Origin: UBA7672 sp965279085
GTDB lineage: Bacteria > Pseudomonadota > Alphaproteobacteria > Caulobacterales > Hyphomonadaceae
Direction: 5' to 3'
Length of the DNA: 64,000 nt
Assembly (NCBI GenBank): GCA_965279085.1
Contig: OZ257149.1
Coordinates: forward strand, 1,860,001 to 1,924,000
Under the pieces are notes generated by a model that ran no database searches, was not told where the DNA came from, and saw only the letters and a list, made by a program, of their open reading frames with translations. How positions within the stretch are numbered: position 1 is the stretch's first letter; each line of letters opens with the position of its first letter. Shown piece by piece: positions 42,568-52,868 of this stretch. A program made the translations under genes and the position numbers.

Positions 42568-44112
42568 ATGGACCTCGCGCACCAGCCCGCGCTGCACCTC
42601 GGCAAGCTCGAAATCCTGCCGCCGACCCGAGAGGTCATCCACCCCGGCGGCCGCGAGATCGTCGAGCCGCGCGTCATGGCCGTGCTGGTTTTCCTCGCGC
42701 AGGCCAGCGGCAAGGTCGTCACCCGCGATGAGCTGACCGAAGCCTGCTGGGAGGGCCGCGTCGTCAGCGACGATGCTATCAACCGCGTCATCTCGCGCAT
42801 TCGCCGCATCTCCGAACTCACCGGTGGCAGCGACTTCGTATTAGAAACGATCACCAAGGTCGGATACCGCATCGTCGTCGCGGGCGCCCCGCCGTCCGGC
42901 GCGACCGAGGCTTCGCCCGCGCCGCGTTCAACGCGCCTCTTCCCCAGCCGCCGGGTGCTCATCCCGACCGGCATCGCGGCCGCGGTCATCACCGGTGGCG
43001 CTTTCTGGATGCTGTTCCGGCCATCGTCTCCGCCGCCGTCGAACCGCGCGACTGAACTCTACCGCCGCGCCATCGAGATTGGCGCAACCGACGACGCCAA
43101 GGAAAGCGCGCAAGCGATCTCGTTCCTGCGCGAGGCTGTCGACCTGTCGCCCGGCTTCGCCGATGCGTGGGCCGCGCTCGCGCTGGCCTACTCATACGCG
43201 TTCGCCACCAGCCCACTGGAACAGCACGCCGGCATCGCGGAGCGCGCGAAGGACGCCGCTAATCGCGCGCTAGCCATAAACGCCGACAATGCCGATGCGA
43301 TGGCCGCTCTTATCCTGCTGGCGCCGCCCTATCAGCGCTGGCAGGAAGCCGAGACCAGCTATCGCGAAGCTCTTGCCCGCCGTCCCCGCCTCGCGCCGGT
43401 CGACTGCGTGCTGGGTGAACTTCTCGCGGCGACCGGCCGCATCGCGGAAGCCGTGCCTCATGCCGAGAAAGCCCTCGCACAGACCCCGCTCGTTGCGCGG
43501 CGGCATTACGATCTCGCGTTGATGTATTGGTATTCAGGCCGCCTCCACGACGCCGACCGCACCATCCTCGAAGCCACAAAGCTGTGGCCGCGCGATATCT
43601 CGCTGTGGTTCGGACGTCTCTATCAGCAGATGTATGGCGGCAACCTGCCCGGCGCGCTCGCCATGCTGACCGACCGCGTGAACCGGCCGCCCGGCGTACC
43701 GGAGTCGGATTTTGCGCTCGTCGAACTCGTGGCCCGCGCCATGGAGTCGAGACAGCCCGCCGACCGCACGAAAGCGCTGGACGCCAACATGGCCGCCGCG
43801 CGCAACGGTCTCGGGTACGCGCGCAATACCGCCATCTTCGCGACGGTCCTCGGCGATCTCGACGCCGCGTTCACGGCCGCATCCGCCTACTATTTCGACG
43901 ATCCCTTTCCCATGGCCCCGACCTACTTCACGCGCGAGCAGGGCGAATACCAGGGCGTCCGGTCACGCGACACCGCCTTCCTCTTCTCCCCACCCCTCGC
44001 TGCCTTCCGTTCCGACGCGCGCTTCGAGAAGCTTGCGGAAGCGATCGGCCTCGCCGCCTTCTGGCGCGGCGCGAACATCACGCCTGACTATCGCGGCTCC
44101 ACGAACGGCTAA
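42568..44112 (+). CDS. CadC-like membrane regulator: OmpR-type winged helix, one helix, TPR repeats
   Basis: 514 residues. Residues about 12-105 are an OmpR/PhoB winged helix (LHLGKLEILPPTREVIHPGGREIVEPRVMAVLVFLAQASGKVVTRDELTEACWEGRVVSDDAINRVISRIRR ... ETITKVGYRIV). One transmembrane helix follows (VLIPTGIAAAVITGGAFWMLF, about 132-152). The rest is TPR-like (AISFLREAVDLSPGFADAWAALALAY and later repeats). This is the CadC/ToxR layout, with DNA binding in the cytoplasm and sensing in the periplasm. Targets are unknown; the following acyl-CoA ligase gene is a candidate. Confidence 0.88.
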   Translation: MDLAHQPALHLGKLEILPPTREVIHPGGREIVEPRVMAVLVFLAQASGKVVTRDELTEACWEGRVVSDDAINRVISRIRRISELTGGSDFVLETITKVGYRIVVAGAPPSGATEASPAPRSTRLFPSRRVLIPTGIAAAVITGGAFWMLFRPSSPPPSNRATELYRRAIEIGATDDAKESAQAISFLREAVDLSPGFADAWAALALAYSYAFATSPLEQHAGIAERAKDAANRALAINADNADAMAALILLAPPYQRWQEAETSYREALARRPRLAPVDCVLGELLAATGRIAEAVPHAEKALAQTPLVARRHYDLALMYWYSGRLHDADRTILEATKLWPRDISLWFGRLYQQMYGGNLPGALAMLTDRVNRPPGVPESDFALVELVARAMESRQPADRTKALDANMAAARNGLGYARNTAIFATVLGDLDAAFTAASAYYFDDPFPMAPTYFTREQGEYQGVRSRDTAFLFSPPLAAFRSDARFEKLAEAIGLAAFWRGANITPDYRGSTNG

Positions 44113-44202
44113 CCGCGCGGGCAGTTGACCTCGCCGCCCGAAGTGACACGCTCGCCCCAGCGCCATGCCCCGAGCAGTGATAAGGCGCACCAGGGAGGTC
44201 GC

Positions 44203-45798
<1,596 letters not shown>

Positions 45799-45850
45799 CG
45801 CACCTCCCTCTTCGCCCAGCTTGAGCGTCCGCATCTGACAGTGGCGCGCG

Positions 45851-47275
45851 CTAGAGCTCCCAGCCCTTCCGGTATTCGCGATCGAGCAGATGGTTCGCTT
45901 CCGGCATGTTCGTGATGCGTCCCGTCGCGCCGTCGTACTCGATCGGCTTGTCGGCATTGAGCGCGACGACACCCAGCAGCATGGACTCGGTCAGCGGGCC
46001 CGATACCTCGAACGGGTTCGAGATCTTCTCCTCGCCGCGGATGGCGCGGATCCAGTTCATCTCGTGGCCCTTCGAGCCGTCCTTGATGCGCGGCAGCGAG
46101 ACCGGGATCTTCTTGCCACGCGCCACAGCTTCCTCACCGATCAGCGTGGGTTTCGCGCCATAGGTGTCGTGCAGCAGCATGCCCTTGTCACCGACGAACA
46201 GCACGCCGCCCTCTTCTTCCATGATCCGGTCCACCGGAAGGCTGCGCACGGTCGGCGGCGCAAGCCCGCCATCGTACCAGTTGAGCTTCACCGGTCCGCT
46301 CTTGGCATTGCCGAACTCGTAATAGGTGACGGCGCTCAGCGGATAGCTCGTCAGCGTTTCGGGCCGCTTGTAGTCCCACGGATCGGTGTCGCCGCCCCAC
46401 AGCGTGTGACGTGTCTCGACGCGTGTCGGCAGGCCGGTCTCGAGCGCCCAGATGGGGAAGTCCATCAGGTGGGCGCCCATGTCGCCCAGCGCGCCTGTGC
46501 CGAAAGGCGTCCAGCCCCGCCAGTTGAAGTGCGCGTAATCGGGGTGATAGCCCCAGTCGACATTCGCCGGCCCGAGCCAGGTGTTCCAGTCGAGGCTCGC
46601 CGGCGCCGGCTGTGCGGCAGGCTTGCCCACGCCCTGCGGCCACACCGGGCGGTTGGTCCAGATGTGGACCTCGCTCACCTTGCCGATGGCGCCGCCGCGA
46701 ATCAGTTCGACCGCCCGCCGTCCGTCGTCGCTCGAATGGCCCTGGTTGCCCATCTGGGTGACGAGGTTGGGATTCTTCTTCGCGAGGTCCGTCAGCAGGC
46801 GGCTCTCGCGCACCGTGTAGGTCAGCGGTTTCTGCACATAGACGTGGATCCCCCGCTCCATCGCCATGCGCGCGGCGACCGCGTGATGGTGATCGGGCGT
46901 GGCGATCACCACGGCCTCGATATCCTTTCGCTTGTCGAACATCTGGCGGTAATCAGCGAATTGTTCGGCCTTGTCGTAGGCGGCCTTCAGGTCGGTCCGC
47001 TCCGGCTTGAGCGCGCCTGTCTTGCTGTCGACCATGCCGCGCGCCACGCGCGCGAAATCGACATCGCAGATCGCCACGATGTTCTGGCTGGTCAGCGCCG
47101 ACATGTTGCTGGAACCCATGCCGCCAGCGCCGATCGCCGCGACATTCACCCGCGCGCCGGCACCCGGCCGCGCCGGCTTCTGCGCTGTCGCGCACCCCGG
47201 CAGCATCGCCCACGCACCCGCCACCGCGCCGCCCGCGAGTATCGCGCGCCGTGAATGCCCTGCCGATTTGCCCAT
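45851..47275 (-). CDS. Tat-exported Gfo/Idh/MocA-family oxidoreductase
   Basis: 474 residues. A twin-arginine signal (HSRRAILAGGAVAGAWAMLPGCATA) shows export in folded form with its NAD(P). The Rossmann domain starts RVNVAAIGAGGMGSSNM, and ATPDHHHAVAARMAMERGIHVYVQKPLTYTVRESRLL carries the family's EKP-like QKP motif. The C-terminal domain has WNTWLGPANVDWGYHPDYAHFNWRGWTPFGTGALGDMGAHLMDFPIWAL, as in secreted sugar oxidoreductases of planctomycetes and Bacteroidetes. GGGAG precedes the ATG. It probably acts on a glycoside or inositol in the periplasm; the substrate is unknown. Confidence 0.9.
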   Translation of the reverse strand: MGKSAGHSRRAILAGGAVAGAWAMLPGCATAQKPARPGAGARVNVAAIGAGGMGSSNMSALTSQNIVAICDVDFARVARGMVDSKTGALKPERTDLKAAYDKAEQFADYRQMFDKRKDIEAVVIATPDHHHAVAARMAMERGIHVYVQKPLTYTVRESRLLTDLAKKNPNLVTQMGNQGHSSDDGRRAVELIRGGAIGKVSEVHIWTNRPVWPQGVGKPAAQPAPASLDWNTWLGPANVDWGYHPDYAHFNWRGWTPFGTGALGDMGAHLMDFPIWALETGLPTRVETRHTLWGGDTDPWDYKRPETLTSYPLSAVTYYEFGNAKSGPVKLNWYDGGLAPPTVRSLPVDRIMEEEGGVLFVGDKGMLLHDTYGAKPTLIGEEAVARGKKIPVSLPRIKDGSKGHEMNWIRAIRGEEKISNPFEVSGPLTESMLLGVVALNADKPIEYDGATGRITNMPEANHLLDREYRKGWEL

Positions 47276-47492
47276 GAACGTCTCCCTTTATTTTTCGGGA
47301 GCCTGCCTCATCGCCATGACAGATGGAATGGGCGCCGCAGCGGCGCCTCTTTCGCGGATTTGTTGCGGATGAAGGAAAGGGAAAGGACCTGGCGCCTCCA
47401 TTATTCACATATGGCGCGTGAGGGGCTTGCGGCAAGACCCGGGTCCTGCCGTAGCAATACCGGCCCTGAAGCTCTGAAACGGGAGTCACGGC

Positions 47493-48706
47493 ATGCGGGT
47501 ATTGCTATCGACCTATGGATCGCGCGGCGATGTCGAGCCCCTCGCGGCCCTCGCCTCCGCCCTGCAATCTCTCGGCGCCGAGGCCATTGTCAGCGCTCCC
47601 GGCGACCAGGAGTTCGTCGATCTCCTCGCCCGCGCCAACGTCCCCCTCGCGCCCGCCTTCATGCCCGCCCGCGAATGGATTGAGTCCGCAAAGAAAGCCC
47701 CCGCCGATATCCAGACCTACGGCATGCGCATGATCGGCAAGCAGTACGAAGCCATCAACGCCGCCGCCGAAGGTTGCGACGCCATCGTCGCCACCGGCCT
47801 GATGCCCTCCGCCGCCGCCGCGCAGTCCGTCGCCGAGAAGCGCGGCCTCCGCTACGAACACGTCAGCTTCTGTCCTCTGTTCCTGCCCTCACATCACCAC
47901 GCACCTTTCCCGTATCCCGGCTACCCGCACCCGCCCGGCGTCACGGACCCGCGTGTCCTGTGGCAGCTCAACATCGCGCCCATGAACGCCCTCTTCGGCG
48001 GCACGGTGAACACTCACCGCGCATCGATCGGCTTGCCCCCCCAACGGACAACGTCCGCGACCTCGTCTTCACTGATCGCCCCTTGCTCGCGTCAGACCCG
48101 GTCCTCTGGCCATGGCAGCCGACCGACCTCACCGACGCCGCGCAGACCGGCGCCTGGATCCTCCCCGACACACGCCCGCTCCCCACCGATCTCGAAGCCT
48201 TCCTCAATGACGGCGATCCGCCCGTCTATGTCGGCTTCGGCAGCATCGCGATCCCGACGACGAAGACCGCCGCGCAGGTCGCCATCGAAGCAATCCGCTC
48301 GCAGGGCCGCCGCATCGTCCTCGCCCGCGGCTGGGCCGATAACGCCCCGCTCGACGACGGCGCCGACTGCTTCGTCACAGGCGACGTCAACCAGCAGAAA
48401 CTCTTCCCCCGCGCCGCCGCCGTCATCCATCATGGCGGAGCAGGCACCACAACGACGGCGACCCATGCCGGCGCGCCACAGCTCATCGTCCCCCAGATCG
48501 TCGACCAGCCTTACTGGGCCGGCCGCATCGCCGCGCTTGGTATTGGCGCCGCACACGATGGGCCGTCGCCCACTTTCGAGTCCCTATCAGCCGCGCTCAG
48601 GATCGCGCTGGCGCCAGAGACGCGCGAGCGCGCAACCGCCGTAGCTGCCATAACGCGCAGCGATGGTGCGATGGTTGCGGCCAGGTTGCTGCTGAAGGCG
48701 CCGTAA
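47493..48706 (+). pseudogene. GT1 (UGT/GtfB-like) glycosyltransferase interrupted by a frameshift in a C7 tract
   Basis: Two frames together give one GT1 protein of about 404 residues. The first frame (47493 to about 48040) encodes the N-terminal domain (MRVLLSTYGSRGDVEPLAALASALQ, RYEHVSFCPLFLP) and ends in-frame at GLPP. The second, read from about 48040 to 48706, carries TDNVRDLVFTDRPLL, PVYVGFGSIAIP and the nucleotide-sugar-binding HHGGAGTTTTATHAGAPQLIVPQIVDQPYWAGRIAALGIG. The switch coincides with seven C at 48036-48042; eight C would restore the frame. GGGAG precedes the ATG. It could be a true defect, slippage-controlled expression or a sequencing error. The acceptor could be a lipid, sterol or carotenoid. 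Confidence 0.85.
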
Positions 48707-48839
48707 CGGAATCGAACGCACCGCTGTCAAAACTCCGTGCGCCTCTATTGGCGGAGGCGAAATGAGGTCACTATTGCGGTTGCGACCCAGCACTTCACGT
48801 GAATGAGGCGGTGCGGATCGCATGCGGAGGAGAGCGACG

Positions 48840-49856
48840 ATGACGACCTGGCTTAAACGCCTTGGCTGCGCCTGCCTGCTGGCGAGCGCGTTTTCGGCGA
48901 CAAACGCCTCTGCGCAGACGCGCCCAGACCTCAACGGCTTCTGGACGAACCAGTCCGTGACGAAGCTCGAACGGCCAGCTGGCGCGCCCAAGCTGGCTGT
49001 CACCGAAGCCGAGGCCATCGAGCTCGAACGCAACAATGTCTGGAACCAGGTCTATCGCGAGCAGGAAAAGACGGTCGATGTTTCCGAGCAGCTGAAGGCC
49101 GGCGCCGCCGAGTTCTCGACGCGCGGCTACAATGCCTTCTGGATTGATCCGGGCCGCCGGCTCTCCATGGTGAAAGGCGAATATCGCACGTCGATGATCG
49201 TCTCGCCCGCCGACGGCAAGATTCCGTGGAAGACAGACGGCCGCCAGGTCTCGCAGAAAGTCTCCGACAAGCCGCCCGTCGGCAGCTATGACGGCATCGA
49301 GACGCGCCCGCTGGCCGAGCGCTGCCTGATGAGCTTCTCGAACTCTGGCGGACCTGTGATGCAGAACGGGCTCTACAACAACACCTACCAGTTCGTGCAG
49401 GCGCCCAACCACGTCATGATCCTGGTCGAGATGGCGCACGACGCCCGCGTGATCCCGACCTTTGCCAGCGCCGAGGAGGCGCGGAAGCATCATCGCCCCG
49501 TCGCGATCCAGAACTGGATGGGCGACAGCGTCGGCTGGTATGAGGACGGCGCGCTCGTCATCGAGACGATCAACCCGAACCCATGGCAGCGCGGCCTGAT
49601 CACGCCCGCGGGCAAGGTGACGGAACGCTTCAGCCGCTGGTCGAACGACCAGATCCTCTACGGCTTCACGGTGGAAGACCCTACGCTCTACACCGCCGCC
49701 TGGTCCGGCGAGATGTCGTTCGGTGCCTCCACCGAGCCGCTCTACGAATACGCCTGCCATGAAGGCAACTACGCCATGGAAGGCATTCTCGGCGGCGCGC
49801 GTGTGAAGGAAGCGAAAGGCATTGAGGTGAAGGCCAACGCGGAAGTCGAACGCTAG
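48840..49856 (+). CDS. Secreted protein of unknown function (paralogue of the gene at 23025-23969)
   Basis: 338 residues from ATG 48840, with GGAGGAGAG six bases upstream. The signal peptide ends at NASAQ. The conserved blocks are YRTSMIVSPADGKIP, RCLMSFSNSGGP, NNTYQFVQAPNHVMILVEMAHDARVI, NWMGDSVGWYEDGALVIETINP, VTERFSRWSNDQILYGFTVEDPTLYTAAWSGEMSF and YEYACHEGNYAMEGILGGAR, all shared with the first copy. The two copies keep every block in the same order, so they descend from one gene. A WxxDGALVIET strand pair suggests a beta-propeller or lipocalin-like fold, but this is not established. Confidence 0.82.
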   Translation: MTTWLKRLGCACLLASAFSATNASAQTRPDLNGFWTNQSVTKLERPAGAPKLAVTEAEAIELERNNVWNQVYREQEKTVDVSEQLKAGAAEFSTRGYNAFWIDPGRRLSMVKGEYRTSMIVSPADGKIPWKTDGRQVSQKVSDKPPVGSYDGIETRPLAERCLMSFSNSGGPVMQNGLYNNTYQFVQAPNHVMILVEMAHDARVIPTFASAEEARKHHRPVAIQNWMGDSVGWYEDGALVIETINPNPWQRGLITPAGKVTERFSRWSNDQILYGFTVEDPTLYTAAWSGEMSFGASTEPLYEYACHEGNYAMEGILGGARVKEAKGIEVKANAEVER

Positions 49857-50524
49857 CGAATCTGCGCGAACCAGATGACGTGGCGCGGCCCCTTGCCGGT
49901 GCTGCGTGCGCGCACGATGACCTGCTCGGTGTTGAAGCCGACATCCTTCAGCCGGCGCGTAAATGCATCGTCCGCCGTTGCCGACCAGACCGCCAGTATG
50001 CCGCCGGGCTTCAGCGCAGCCTTCGCCGCCGCCAGGCCCTTCATCGAATAGAGCCCGTCATTTGCGGCGCGCACCAGCCCAGACGGACCATTGTCGACAT
50101 CGAGCAGGATCGCATCATAGCGTTTCTTCGCGGCGCCGATGGACGCCGCGACATCGCCCATCGCCAGCTGCACGCGCGGATCGTCGAGACAGCCCGCCGT
50201 CAGCGCGGCCATGGGACCGCGCGCCCAGTCGATGATCTCCGGCACGATCTCCGCGACCGTCACGCGCGCTGCGGGCCCCAGTACGCCGAGCGCCGCGCGC
50301 AGGGTGAAGCCCATGCCGTAGCCGCCGATCAGCAGATGCGGCTCGATGCCCTTGCGCAGCCGCTCGCACGTCATCACCGCGAGCGCTTCTTCCGATCCGC
50401 CCACCCGGCTGCTCATGAGTTCGGTGGCGCCGACCATGATCACATGGTCGGCGTCATGCCTGACGAGCCGAAGCTCGACACCGCCCGGCGTCTTTGCAGT
50501 CGCGATCAGTTCGCGCGGCTTCAT
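49853..50524 (-). CDS. Class I SAM-dependent methyltransferase / spermidine-synthase-like
   Basis: 223 residues. The glycine-rich SAM loop is LLIGGYGMGFTLRAALGVLG. VTVAEIVPEIIDWARG (acidic loop end) and YDAILLDVDNGPSGLVRAANDGLYSMKGLAAAKAALKPGGILAVWSA follow, as in polyamine-synthase-like proteins. Without the full spermidine-synthase substrate residues it may act on another acceptor. It is convergent with the secreted gene, overlapping by 4 nt. Codon use is like its neighbours, in contrast to the AT-richer genes on its other side. Confidence 0.8.
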   Translation of the reverse strand: MKPRELIATAKTPGGVELRLVRHDADHVIMVGATELMSSRVGGSEEALAVMTCERLRKGIEPHLLIGGYGMGFTLRAALGVLGPAARVTVAEIVPEIIDWARGPMAALTAGCLDDPRVQLAMGDVAASIGAAKKRYDAILLDVDNGPSGLVRAANDGLYSMKGLAAAKAALKPGGILAVWSATADDAFTRRLKDVGFNTEQVIVRARSTGKGPRHVIWFAQIR

Positions 50525-50566
50525 GCATTTTTGTTCCGGATCAACCCCACCGACAAACTGATCGGC

Positions 50567-51262
50567 TCACCCGCCAACGATCTCTTGGATTCGCCTCTTG
50601 ATCAGCGCAGCTCTACCAGCATCGCCTTGCATGTTGCCGGCGATCGCATTTTCGAATTGATTATGAGCTCGAACGACTTGGAGCTCTTTACGGATGTATT
50701 CTTTGACATCTGCTGGCGCAGCGGCGACTTCATTTCCAAGCGTCGGCCTGCCGTCCAAAAGTATGAGAATGTCCTCCACATCGCGGCTCGCTAAAACATC
50801 ATTGCCGCCACGGCCTTGGAAGGCCTCCAGCTTCGTGGCTAAAAAAAGCGGCGGTGTGAGGATTCGAATTGTTGTGCCGTCTGTGAGCTTGTGATCGACG
50901 GCTGTTTGCAATCCAAGAGCATACCAACGATTGGTGAAGCCAAGTATTTTTTCGTCGTCGGGCATAAAATCGACTTTGAGAGTGCCCAAGCGCATTCGGC
51001 AGATGACATCGTCTTCGGGAGACTCGCTGAAGCCTCGACTCCGGAGATCCTCCTGAAGTTGTATCCATTTTCCGTGGCCAACGATGTCGACTATTAGGTC
51101 AACATCGTCTGTGAATCGCACTCCTTCTCGAGCGAAATCGTCCGTGATGAAAAGCCCAGTCGTCACGCCACCCACAAATGCTGTTCGCTTCACCAAAGCA
51201 GGGCCGAGCGCCTTTGCGACTGCCCCGATCATGGCCTCCAACTCTGGATTGATATCAGTCAT
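50567..51262 (-). CDS. AbiEii/MNT-like nucleotidyltransferase (putative toxin)
   Basis: 231 residues from ATG 51262. It carries the nucleotidyltransferase signature FVGGVTTGLF (GG at 31-32) and RFTDDVDLIVDI (Asp 52, 53 and 55), then PPLFLATKLEAFQGRGGND and SRDVEDILILLDGR (Lys144, Glu146, Asp161, Asp164), matching the AbiEii/DUF1814 toxin pattern. These toxins modify tRNA or other targets using NTP. The 8-nt overlap with the upstream helix-turn-helix gene gives translational coupling, as in AbiE operons. Composition is clearly more AT-rich than the flanks, suggesting acquisition. Activity is inferred from motifs only. Confidence 0.82.
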   Translation of the reverse strand: MTDINPELEAMIGAVAKALGPALVKRTAFVGGVTTGLFITDDFAREGVRFTDDVDLIVDIVGHGKWIQLQEDLRSRGFSESPEDDVICRMRLGTLKVDFMPDDEKILGFTNRWYALGLQTAVDHKLTDGTTIRILTPPLFLATKLEAFQGRGGNDVLASRDVEDILILLDGRPTLGNEVAAAPADVKEYIRKELQVVRAHNQFENAIAGNMQGDAGRAALIKRRIQEIVGG

Positions 51263-51806
51263 CGAGTAGCATTCTCGCTTCGAGTTCGTCACGCGCTACT
51301 TGGGCTTCGCGTGGATTCCCAATTCGTACTGCGTCCACAAGGGCGAGGTAAGCATATAGCTCTTCGTCACGCTCCGCGGCGATCGGAGCACTTTTGAAGA
51401 GCGGCTCAATTGATTGCCCGCTGTCGTGGCCTTCTGCGTACGGCCACACAAATCTCAAGGAGCCACCACTCAAGACTTTTCCTTTGAGAGCGGGAGCAGC
51501 GAACGATGTCGCCATGCCTCGCGCCAGTGGTCCGGGCTTCGCTGGGAACACATACTTCAAGCCGTATACGAGGAATTCAAACAAAGCCTTGGCCTGAACC
51601 CGTGAGGATGACAGCTCCAAACTCTTGGTTACTAGCCCTGACTCGCTGCTGCGAATGATCGAGTTGCTGACCTCGGATTTGCTTAAGCCCAAAGCCTCGG
51701 CAAGCGACCGAACCGAATAGGAGTCGGGTTGCCAGAAGGCGTGACGCTCCCCTCTCCTTTCCAAGCTGACCAGCTTGAGCAGAACTAAAATATCTTGGCT
51801 TTTCAT
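51255..51806 (-). CDS. Winged-helix protein, putative antitoxin/autoregulator
   Basis: 183 residues from ATG 51806 (MKSQDILVLLKLVSLE). A helix-turn-helix is visible at about 31-62 (SVRSLAEALGLSKSEVSNSIIRSSESGLVTKS), followed by a domain with FEFLVYGLKYVFPAKPGPLARGMATSFAAPALKG and an acidic C-terminus. I do not recognise it as AbiEi. In-frame upstream starts exist, but they run through the palindromes at 51818-51891, so the internal ATG is preferred. It should bind those palindromes and control the module, and may neutralise the nucleotidyltransferase. AT-rich composition is shared with its partner. Confidence 0.75.
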   Translation of the reverse strand: MKSQDILVLLKLVSLERRGERHAFWQPDSYSVRSLAEALGLSKSEVSNSIIRSSESGLVTKSLELSSSRVQAKALFEFLVYGLKYVFPAKPGPLARGMATSFAAPALKGKVLSGGSLRFVWPYAEGHDSGQSIEPLFKSAPIAAERDEELYAYLALVDAVRIGNPREAQVARDELEARMLLDD

Positions 51807-51817
51807 CGGATTCAGCA

Positions 51818-51891
51818 GCTGTCCATTGTCCATGGACAATGGACAGCGACTACAGTGTAAGATTGTCCACTGTCCATGGACGGTGGACAAT
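51818..51891 (-). promoter_or_regulatory. Two 30-bp palindromes built from the half-site TGTCCA (putative operator pair)
   Basis: Palindrome 1 (51818-51847) is perfect over 30 bp. Palindrome 2 (51862-51891) is identical in plan with one mismatch. Each contains four TGTCCA-like half-sites, two per arm, and the centres are 44 bp apart, about four helical turns. They lie 12 bp upstream of the helix-turn-helix gene start. Such spacing suits cooperative binding by a dimeric repressor on one face of the DNA. Confidence 0.8.
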
Positions 51892-51935
51892 GATGTTAAA
51901 AGTTGAAGGATTCGTCAATGTGGAGGGACGTGCCC

Positions 51936-52499
51936 CTACGTCTCCAGTTCGACATCCCAGTAGAGATAGTCGAGCCAGGTGTCGTGCAGGTGGTTCGGCG
52001 GGAACTTGCGTCCCTGCTCCTGCAGCTGGAACGTCGTCGGGCGATGCGGCCGCACCGAGGGGTGCATGCCGATCTCGCGCGACAGCCGTCCACCCTTGCG
52101 CAGGTTGCACGGGCTGCACGCGGCCACGATGTTCTCCCAGCTCGTCCGCCCGCCCTTGGAGCGCGGAATGACGTGGTCGAACGTCAGGTCTTCGTGCGAG
52201 CCGCAATAGGCGCACTTGAACCCGTCGCGCAGGAAGACGTTGAACCGGGTGAATGCCGGCTGGCGGTCCTGCTTCACGAACTCCCGCAGCGCGATCACCG
52301 ACGGCAGCTTCATCGTCAGCGACGGCGAATGCACGAACTGGTCGTACTCCGCCACCACGTCGACGCGTTCCAGGAAGACGGCTTTCACCACCTCCTGCCA
52401 CGGCCAGAGCGACAGCGGATAATACGACAGCGGTCGGAAATCGGCATTGAGCACAAGCGCCGGGTGCGAGTGCGGCGCGATCGATACAAGCTGGGTCAT
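51936..52499 (-). CDS. HNH endonuclease family protein
   Basis: 187 residues. The HNH module has CAYCGSHEDLTFDHVIPRSKGGRTSWENIVAACSPCNLRKGGRL, with two zinc CxxC pairs and the catalytic DHV His. The N-terminus ALVLNADFRPLSYYPLSLWPWQEVVKAVFLERVDVVAEYD is the domain always found with this widespread chromosomal HNH group. It should be a metal-dependent nuclease; the role is uncertain, and DNA repair or restriction are the usual suggestions. It has GC-rich core codon use and is not clearly part of the neighbouring AT-rich module. Confidence 0.9.
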   Translation of the reverse strand: MTQLVSIAPHSHPALVLNADFRPLSYYPLSLWPWQEVVKAVFLERVDVVAEYDQFVHSPSLTMKLPSVIALREFVKQDRQPAFTRFNVFLRDGFKCAYCGSHEDLTFDHVIPRSKGGRTSWENIVAACSPCNLRKGGRLSREIGMHPSVRPHRPTTFQLQEQGRKFPPNHLHDTWLDYLYWDVELET

Positions 52500-52743
52500 G
52501 TGTACCCGTCGTCTTCAACAGGTCAGGCAAGTGCCAAATGCCGGACCGTCCGGTTCCCCAGCCGCGCCACATGGCTCCAGCGACCGGGGTGATGATTCTC
52601 TCCCATAACATCGTGACAGGGCGGCTACATGTCCAGCCCACCCACAGCGTCCCGTTGTTGCACAGGCGTAATCTGAGGCCGGAAAGTCACGCTATCCGTC
52701 GCCGCAAGGCCCGCCGCGGCGGAGAGGCGACGGCGTGTGTTGA

Positions 52744-52830
52744 GGACCGCCGGGCGCCTGCCCGGCTCTTTTGACCAACCCGGAAAGCCCGCTTGTGGGA
52801 ACCAAGAGCCGGGCAGGCGCCCGGCGGTCC
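52744..52830. repeat. 27-bp perfect inverted repeat with nested hairpins
   Basis: Arms at 52744-52770 and 52804-52830 are perfectly complementary (27 bp, 33-nt loop). Each arm also folds on itself: GCCGGGC-GCCT-GCCCGGC at 52749-52766, and its mirror at 52808-52825. It lies alone in the 369-bp spacer 52500-52868, upstream of the HNH gene and just downstream of the AlkA-type gene. The rest of the spacer shows no gene. It could be a strong terminator without a T-run or a dispersed palindromic element. Confidence 0.8.
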
Positions 52831-52868
52831 GGCTGCAAGGTCAGCGCATGCGGCTCTTCAAGCCCCGC

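Noticed and set aside
48762..48806. 14-codon ORF after GGAGG upstream of the secreted gene at 48840
   Set aside because: Short and basic with no junction to the next gene; the ribosome-binding site is likely chance in a purine-rich stretch.
51807..51890. Longer N-terminus for the winged-helix protein starting in the palindromes
   Set aside because: The extra residues would be encoded by the palindromes themselves, which are better explained as operators.
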